A program made the translations under genes and the position numbers. From a virus, in IMG/VR virus record IMGVR_UViG_3300036772_000031, positions 1 through 21,775 of that record: DNA of 21,775 bases. The stretch is one strand, 5' to 3'. How positions within the stretch are numbered: position 1 is the stretch's first letter; each line of letters opens with the position of its first letter. A model generated the notes under the pieces. It saw only the letters and a list, made by a program, of their open reading frames with translations, was not told the DNA's origin and made no database searches. This document shows positions 12,772 through 18,826 of this stretch, one piece after another.

Positions 12772-13245
12772 ATGTTCGATATCCGCGATTTCAAGCAAGA
12801 TAAGCAGAAGGCGGAAGAAGGCATCATCCGCAAGTTTGGCGACGACGCGCACATCCGCGTGGCGCGCGCCGACAACCCGAAATACCAGAAGAAGATGCGT
12901 GGCTCGCTCGAGCAGTACCGCAACTTCCGTCGCGGCAAGATCCCTGCCGGCGTCATCGATGACGCTGTGTGCGCGGCCGTCGCCGAAACGATCTTGCTCG
13001 AGATGAAGGGCTTCCGTGACGGCGCGGGTGACATTACCGGCACCGCGGGTGCCGTGATCGAGGACACCTATGAGAACCGCTTAAAGGTTCTCAAGCACGA
13101 GGATTACGTGGAATTCCGCGACCTCGTTGCGAACATGTCGCAAGACTTCGACCAGTATCGCGTGGCAGTCGAAGAGGAAGAAGAGGGAAACTCCGCAAGC
13201 TCGTCCAGTGGTCTTGGGGTTGGGGAAGTCACGCAAGCTTCCTGA
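12772..13245 (+). CDS. Tail assembly chaperone, short form (lambda G-like), 157 aa
   Basis: The ATG follows GAGGAG with normal spacing. The product starts MFDIRDFKQDKQKAEEGIIR and has a conserved-looking middle (RGKIPAGVIDDAVCAAVAETILLEMKGF). It then has an acidic run EEEEEGN at the slippery site and a Ser/Gly-rich tail of about 17 residues that looks like low-complexity filler to the stop at 13243-13245. Together with place between tube and tape measure, this fits the G part of the G/GT chaperone pair, which binds tape measure and tube subunits before tail assembly and is absent from the finished virion. Family call is by synteny and the frameshift. Confidence 0.85.
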   Translation: MFDIRDFKQDKQKAEEGIIRKFGDDAHIRVARADNPKYQKKMRGSLEQYRNFRRGKIPAGVIDDAVCAAVAETILLEMKGFRDGAGDITGTAGAVIEDTYENRLKVLKHEDYVEFRDLVANMSQDFDQYRVAVEEEEEGNSASSSSGLGVGEVTQAS

Positions 13246-13574
13246 AACTCATCGAGAAACAAACTGGCGAGCGACCAGATGTACTAGATGACGAGCCTGA
13301 TCAAGGATATGATTGGGAGTATGGACACCTGCTACGCTCATTCGCGATTTTAAACAAGTCGCGAGTGCGCAAGAGGACTGAAGGTTCTCTAGCAGGACAG
13401 CCTGTGGTTCAGATCACGACATGCAGTTTGAGCCTGGAAAGTATACTCGCTTACGCGAGAGAGTTTCCAGACGATGTCGATGACCTCAGAAGATTTGTTA
13501 GACTCATTCAGATTCTTGACGAAGAGTTCCTGAACCATGGATCTAGGCGAAGCCAAACTACGCGTAACAGTTGA
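12772..13574 (+). CDS. Tail assembly chaperone, -1 frameshift long form (lambda GT-like), 267 aa
   Basis: Zero-frame reading to AAC (13189-13191), slipping back one base at GGGAAAC, continues at CTC 13191 in the -1 frame to TGA 13572-13574. The fusion keeps 140 residues of the short form and adds about 127: LRKLVQWSWGWGSHASFLKLIEK..., then SLSLESILAYAREFPDDVDDLRRFVRLIQILDEEFLNHG. The -1 extension is fully open and protein-like, and overlaps the tape measure start by 38 nt, exactly as T does before the tape measure in lambda-like phages. There is no independent start with a good ribosome site for the downstream part, so frameshifting is the natural route. Confidence 0.85.
13185..13191 (+). other. 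-1 ribosomal slippery heptamer G GGA AAC
   Basis: The sequence has canonical X_XXY_YYZ form in the zero frame (G GGA AAC), allowing re-pairing on GGG AAA. Lambda G/GT uses the close relative GGGAAAG. A purine-rich, Shine-Dalgarno-like AGAGGAAG lies 4-12 nt upstream (13173-13180), which stimulates -1 slipping in some bacterial genes. A modest GGAAG/CTTCC hairpin lies about 30 nt downstream. Confidence 0.9.
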
Positions 13575-16500
13575 CGCCTCCGGAGCGAAACAGGGCGCTT
13601 CGGACGCCAACTCAGCGTTTCAGTCAATGATGGAGAAGGCGCTCAAGGCGCTCGAATCCATCGAGAAGAGTTCTGAAGAGACTGCATCAGGAATTGAGAA
13701 GCTCAAGGAGTCTGCTGAGAAGAGTGAGCAAGGTTTCGACGCTCTCATTGAGAAGGGCAAGCAACTGATTGAAGTCCTTGGATTGATCGAGATCGCTCAC
13801 CAATTCATCGAAGCAGGTTCCGAAGCAGAGAATCTTCGCATTCGCTTAAACGCGCTTGTCGGCGACGGCACGAAAGCGCTTGAACTGTTCGAGAATCTGC
13901 AGAAGTACGCCGGCAGCACTGCCTTCGGCATGAAAGACGTGGGCAATTCTGCGCTGCAACTGACAGGCGTCTTCAAGGGCAACGTGGAAGCTGTGCAGGC
14001 CTGGATCCCGCTCATCGGCGATCTAGCCTCAGCGACAGGTCAGACAATCGATGAGACTACGACTGAAGTCATCCGCATGATGACTCAGGGGGGCAACGGT
14101 GCTGGCGCATTTCGCGATCGTGGTCTCGCTGCCATGCTCGACCTGCAGCGTGGCGTCGACTACAGCGCGAAAGACATTCGTGACAAGCTCATCGCTGCAT
14201 GGGAGGATCCCTCATCTAAGTTCCGTGACGCGGCGGCGCAGATGGGCACCACGTGGACAGGCACCATGAACCAACTCACCCATGCGTGGGATGAGTTCAT
14301 GGAGGCTGTGATGATTAAAGGTGGTGTCCTAGATTACCTGAAAGCCATCATCCAAGTGCTGACCAAAGATTTCAAAGACGCGTTCGTTGAGAGTGACACA
14401 GTCGCAAAATCTTTTGGACTTAACGCTACCTCAGCGCTCGCTGATATTGGTAAGGGAATCGGATACGTCGTTGAAAGTTCGCGGTTTCTTTCGCTGACGT
14501 GGGACGCTCTCAAGACGTCGATCTCTGGCATCGAAACTGTGTGGGCTCGCATGGAGCAAGCCGGCGCGCAACTCTCTGCGCGCAACTCTGATATCGCTGT
14601 GAAAGCCCAGCAGGACACCATTCAGTATATGAAGGACATGGGCGGCGTCAGTGACACTGATGAAGCCATGATCAAAGCCAAGGCTGACCTTCGTGATCTT
14701 CTCGTGAAGGAGACTAAGGCGTGGCAAGACGCGTCTGACGCGACGCAGAATTACGAGAAGACTTCTGAGAGCAATCAGAAGACCACAGACGAGCTGTTCG
14801 CGTCATACCAGAAATTCCAGGAAGGGTTTGATCCGCAGAAGTTTATCGACGAACTCAATGAGCAGTTTCAGAAGAATCAGGATGTCATCGCTGGCAACAT
14901 TCAGAAGAATAAGGACTTCACGTCCAGTCTGCGTGACTTCGCACCTCCCATCGACGATAGTGTAGCAGCACTGAAAAAGTTAACGCAAGCCAAGACTGAA
15001 CTGGCCGATCTCGACAACAAGTTGGTAGGTCTCGACGCTCAAGCTCAGGCGAATATCAACCCTGTGACAGCAGCTTATGATAAGTACACGAAGGCTGTTG
15101 GTGAGGCGGCGCTCATCAAGCAGAAAGAAGAAGCGTTGACGCGAGATTACCCAGCGCTTGGCTTGACCGAAGCTGGAATCGTCGCGAAAGTCACTCAAAC
15201 TGTCAATGATCTAGCGACAGCGCGTGACAATGAGATCAAGAAAGCCCAGCAAGAAGCCGACGTCATTGGCCGCTTTGAGCGCCAGCTCCTGCAAGACGAT
15301 TCGCTGGACGCGCTCACTGATAAGCAGAAAGCTGTCCAAGAAGCTACGAACAAGGTCATCGACGAATACATTAAGCTGTCACCGGCGTTACAGGCCCTGC
15401 ACCCGCTGACTGCTGAAGCCATCGTTGACATGCGCAATTTCGTCGCGCAGCAGTACGACCAGAAACAGTCAATCACTCAAGCTCGCCAGATCTTGACAGA
15501 CTACGCAAATTCTTGGAAGAGTGGTTTCGACTCGATGGCGAGCGACGCGGCCAAGTTCTTCACTGGTCAGATCAAGAGCTGGGGAGATTTCGGTAAGGCG
15601 CTGATCAATGACGTGAGCAACATGGTCACGCAGATCATCGCGCAGTTCCTTGAACTGCAGTTCCTGAATCCCATCTTAAACTCAATGTTCCAAGGGATTC
15701 TGAACTTGCCAACTTACGCTACGGCGCAATTCGGCATGGGCCAGATTCTTGGAACGCTTGGTAGTGGCGCAGGCACCGCGCTTGGCGGTGGCGGCAGCGG
15801 TGCATTTGCCGGTTCTCAAGCTGCTGGTTCACTTGGCGGTGCCTCAGCGCTCAGCAGTCTCGGCTCACTGGGACAGCTCGGCAGCTTGTTCGGCAGCAAC
15901 AGCCTGATCGGGAGCGGCATCACCTCACTCTTTGGTTCTAGCGCGGTTGGCGCAGGTGGCACGGGCGCGTTCGCTGGAGCTACGGCTGGAGCTTCTCAGA
16001 CAGGTTTGCTTGGTACTACAGGTCTTGGCAACGCGTTCGGCACATACGCGCCAGTACTTGGCGGGTTCATGTTGGGTGACAAGCTGGGTGGGACTGGAGG
16101 TGGCATAGCGTTGGCTGCTGCGTCTTACTTCGTGCCTATCATCGGTTGGATTTCGGGTGCGCTCTCACTCATCGACAAGTTCACTGGTGGTGGCTTGCTT
16201 GGCACAGATTGGAAACCCACCGGCACCGTCACGACTGGCTTGAACGTCGGTAGTAGTGGTGCGAGCGTTCAAGATTGGCTCAACGAATCTAAGAAAGGCT
16301 CGCTCTTCTCTGGGCGTTCCTGGCGTAATGTATCCGTCGATCCTACGCAAGATCAAACTGATGCGGCTAACGCGTTCTTTACAGGTCTCCAGAAAGCTGT
16401 CGCAACATCGGCCGCCCAATTGGGCGTGAAAGCTGGCGATCTTGTTACTGGCTCGTTTACTCAGATCACTGACAAGAGCGGAAATATCACGTCTCAAATT

Positions 16501-17928
16501 TCCACGATCATGGGTAAACAGTACAAAGAAACGATGCAACAGTTTGAGGAGCGCATCACTGCTGAAAATCTGCTTGCACTATTGCCCGCTGCGTCGAATG
16601 CTGAAACTATCGCAGACAAGTGGCGCAGCAGTGCTGACACTCTCTATCAGGGCACGCAGTTCTTGATAGACGCCCAGAGTGACATCAACAAAGGTATGAG
16701 CGCATTCGGTAAGGACACCACGCTCGCTGACATTGACACGACGATCGAAGCTCTCAACAAGGATGGTGAGACTCTTGATCAAACCTATCAGCGAGTATCG
16801 GCCGATACTCAAGCGTTTAGCGCCTTGCTTGACGCTGCTGGCATTAAATTCACGAAGACTGGCACTGCTCTCGTTACGTTTAGCTCGCAACTCGCTGACG
16901 CAGCGGGTGGTGACCAGAACTTGCAACAACTGATGAACACGTATACACAGGCTTACTACACTCCTAGTGAGTTATCTACAAATCAATACACTGCTGACAA
17001 AAACACGGCAGATTCTGATATATCAGCACTTGGTGATGCAGGTGCTGGCCTCACGTTCGACAATTTCCGCCAGCGTTTCGAAGCCGTCATCAATACTCTA
17101 TCGCCGCAAGATGTGGTGAATTGGCTTCAAGCAGGAGACGCGCTTGCGAAGGTCAATGCAGACCTGCAGCAGACGGGTGGCTTCACTGGCGACCTTTCTA
17201 CAGATATTCAGAAATACAACAAATTGTTTGCTGACTATGCCACAGCAGTAAAAGCTGCGTCAGGTACACAGGCGACCTTCACAGATCAGTTGGTTGATAA
17301 CCGCAATCAGATACTCGCTCTCGCTGCTGCATATGATGGCTCAGACGCTTCTGAAAAGAAACTCGAAGCGATGATCCAAAACCGATATGAGCTGGAATTG
17401 CAGTATCTGCAAGCCATTGACGCTTATACCAAGCAAATCGATTCCGATATCAGTAGCTTGATCACTGGTATTCAAACGTCTCAAATGACGCCTGACCAAA
17501 AGTACGCATACTATCGCAATGACGCCAACACTGCCTCTGAACAGCTGAAGTGGACGACTGATCCTGACCAAATCAACGCTCTCGTCAAGAGGATCGAAGA
17601 TGACGAACAGCAGGCATGGGACGATCTCTCACCTGACCAGCAGAATGCGATGGCGCAACAGTTCATCAACTTTCTGCAAGGAGTCAAAGACGAGGCGGAT
17701 CAGCAGCTTGGAAGCGCCAAGCAAGGCGCAGAAAATGACAATCAGACGATCTCTGATGCAGTTAACAATGCTCTTACGAAAGCTACCGACTCTATGCAGA
17801 CAGCCGCAGATACGCAGACTGCAGCGGCAGCTACGTTCAATCAAGGAGTTGATCTATTCGTCTCGACGCCCATCAAAATTCAAGTGACTACGGTTCGTGG
17901 AAGTGACGTTGGAGGGTGGCAGCAATGA
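13537..17928 (+). CDS. Tape measure protein, 1463 aa
   Basis: This is the longest complete gene and sits after the chaperone. Residues 20-90 are coiled coil (SAFQSMMEKALKALESIEK...). The tape-measure N-terminal domain follows, around 83-205, with FIEAGSEAENLRIRLNALVG, YAGSTAFGMKDVGNSALQL, TGQTIDETTTEVIRMM and GNGAGAFRDRGLAAM. After long helical regions, residues 658-728 match the conserved lambda-type segment (SGFDSMASDAAKFFTGQIKSWGDFGKALINDVSNMV...FLELQFLNPILN). A Gly/Ala/Leu-rich hydrophobic region (about 728-890) follows, then coiled coil to the end. Tape length sets tail length; at about 0.15 nm per residue, known for siphophages, this implies a tail near 200 nm. GAAGAG upstream serves the ATG. 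Confidence 0.95.
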   Translation: MDLGEAKLRVTVDASGAKQGASDANSAFQSMMEKALKALESIEKSSEETASGIEKLKESAEKSEQGFDALIEKGKQLIEVLGLIEIAHQFIEAGSEAENLRIRLNALVGDGTKALELFENLQKYAGSTAFGMKDVGNSALQLTGVFKGNVEAVQAWIPLIGDLASATGQTIDETTTEVIRMMTQGGNGAGAFRDRGLAAMLDLQRGVDYSAKDIRDKLIAAWEDPSSKFRDAAAQMGTTWTGTMNQLTHAWDEFMEAVMIKGGVLDYLKAIIQVLTKDFKDAFVESDTVAKSFGLNATSALADIGKGIGYVVESSRFLSLTWDALKTSISGIETVWARMEQAGAQLSARNSDIAVKAQQDTIQYMKDMGGVSDTDEAMIKAKADLRDLLVKETKAWQDASDATQNYEKTSESNQKTTDELFASYQKFQEGFDPQKFIDELNEQFQKNQDVIAGNIQKNKDFTSSLRDFAPPIDDSVAALKKLTQAKTELADLDNKLVGLDAQAQANINPVTAAYDKYTKAVGEAALIKQKEEALTRDYPALGLTEAGIVAKVTQTVNDLATARDNEIKKAQQEADVIGRFERQLLQDDSLDALTDKQKAVQEATNKVIDEYIKLSPALQALHPLTAEAIVDMRNFVAQQYDQKQSITQARQILTDYANSWKSGFDSMASDAAKFFTGQIKSWGDFGKALINDVSNMVTQIIAQFLELQFLNPILNSMFQGILNLPTYATAQFGMGQILGTLGSGAGTALGGGGSGAFAGSQAAGSLGGASALSSLGSLGQLGSLFGSNSLIGSGITSLFGSSAVGAGGTGAFAGATAGASQTGLLGTTGLGNAFGTYAPVLGGFMLGDKLGGTGGGIALAAASYFVPIIGWISGALSLIDKFTGGGLLGTDWKPTGTVTTGLNVGSSGASVQDWLNESKKGSLFSGRSWRNVSVDPTQDQTDAANAFFTGLQKAVATSAAQLGVKAGDLVTGSFTQITDKSGNITSQISTIMGKQYKETMQQFEERITAENLLALLPAASNAETIADKWRSSADTLYQGTQFLIDAQSDINKGMSAFGKDTTLADIDTTIEALNKDGETLDQTYQRVSADTQAFSALLDAAGIKFTKTGTALVTFSSQLADAAGGDQNLQQLMNTYTQAYYTPSELSTNQYTADKNTADSDISALGDAGAGLTFDNFRQRFEAVINTLSPQDVVNWLQAGDALAKVNADLQQTGGFTGDLSTDIQKYNKLFADYATAVKAASGTQATFTDQLVDNRNQILALAAAYDGSDASEKKLEAMIQNRYELELQYLQAIDAYTKQIDSDISSLITGIQTSQMTPDQKYAYYRNDANTASEQLKWTTDPDQINALVKRIEDDEQQAWDDLSPDQQNAMAQQFINFLQGVKDEADQQLGSAKQGAENDNQTISDAVNNALTKATDSMQTAADTQTAAAATFNQGVDLFVSTPIKIQVTTVRGSDVGGWQQ

Positions 17929-18443
17929 GAGCGCTCACTTCACCGCAAACTATGCAGATACAATCAGCCATACAATCGCCTATTTTCTTAGCAGAATTGT
18001 ATCTGCCAACAGGTACTTTGCTACTCTCTAGCGGAGATCCTGTTAAATGGAACAGTAAATTGTATCTGCAATCTGGCATGAAAGTTTCCAACATCGCGCA
18101 GGGTGAAGGTGGCATCAAGCAAGCACAGATCATCATCTCTAACAATCAATTTACTTGGTCATCTGTATTCTTGTCGAGTTCACCGAGTGGTTCTCGCGTC
18201 ATCGTCTACAAGTTGCTCGGATCGGCGCCTTACGCTATTGGCGACGCCTACATGGTATTTGATGGCGTGATTCAAGACATGCCTGATATGGTTCAATTCG
18301 TGACTCTTAACTGTGAGACGGCAAACGCGCGCAGTGTCACAATACCCAACATCACCATCGGACCTCCCTACTTCAACTTCATGCCGGCTGCTGGACAGCA
18401 GTTTACGTGGGGTAACCAAGTCTTCACTCTGGATCCACGCTGA
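17925..18443 (+). CDS. Tail-tip protein (DUF2163-like region), 172 aa
   Basis: ATG 17925 overlaps the tape measure stop in ATGA, so I prefer it to the upstream GTG at 17916. The product starts MRALTSPQTMQIQSAIQSPIFLAELYLPTGTLLLSSGDPVKWNSKLYLQSGMKVSNIAQG, the type of opening seen in tail-tip proteins that follow the tape measure in proteobacterial siphophages. Strand-rich parts follow (GIKQAQIIISNNQ, GSRVIVYKLLG, YMVFDGVIQDM), ending in FTWGNQVFTLDPR. Likely a minor tail protein linking tape measure, distal tube and hub. The family name is uncertain. Base composition is visibly more AT-rich than in the coat region. Confidence 0.65.
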   Translation: MRALTSPQTMQIQSAIQSPIFLAELYLPTGTLLLSSGDPVKWNSKLYLQSGMKVSNIAQGEGGIKQAQIIISNNQFTWSSVFLSSSPSGSRVIVYKLLGSAPYAIGDAYMVFDGVIQDMPDMVQFVTLNCETANARSVTIPNITIGPPYFNFMPAAGQQFTWGNQVFTLDPR

Positions 18444-18826
18444 TGCCTATTCTTTACCAACTTCCCGGTGTTGGCGTAGGTAACACGCTTGACACTACAA
18501 TACCTGTCGGCTACGATACTGATCTCAAGCCAAGTGGTGGCACACAGGTCGTGCAGGCTGAGGATGGCACTGTCGTTGTGTTAAACATGTTCAGTAATCC
18601 AGTCTACACAGGTTCTGTTATTTTGCCGTTCTGCACCGATACTGAACGCGCGACTGTTGAAACGTTCTACAACACCAACAAGAATTTCGTGTGGCAATTC
18701 AACCACCCAGGAGATGGGCACTCGTATTCGCTTTACTTCACTGATCCACCACACATTCAACGTTTTCAAGCTGATGGCAACTTGATCTTTCGCGTCGAAC
18801 TCCCTGTCATCGGGTATCGCAACTAA
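18443..18826 (+). CDS. Minor tail protein, distal-tail/hub associated, 127 aa
   Basis: The start shares a base with the previous stop (TGATG). The beta-rich product ends with a block typical of distal or minor tail proteins: an acidic segment CTDTERATVETFYNTNKNFVWQFNHPGDGHSYSLYFTDPP, then NLIFRVELPVIGYRN. The 'F.W..P.dG..Y.l.F.d.P' cadence followed by a final strand is common in tip proteins just before J. Function is inferred from context and cadence. Its stop overlaps the J-like ATG (TAATG). Confidence 0.65.
   Translation: MPILYQLPGVGVGNTLDTTIPVGYDTDLKPSGGTQVVQAEDGTVVVLNMFSNPVYTGSVILPFCTDTERATVETFYNTNKNFVWQFNHPGDGHSYSLYFTDPPHIQRFQADGNLIFRVELPVIGYRN

Noticed and set aside
13440-13448. Third copy of the promoter box (GTATACTC)
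   Set aside because: Only the right half matches; there is no TGTACA to its left and no TATAAT downstream. It lies inside the chaperone long form.
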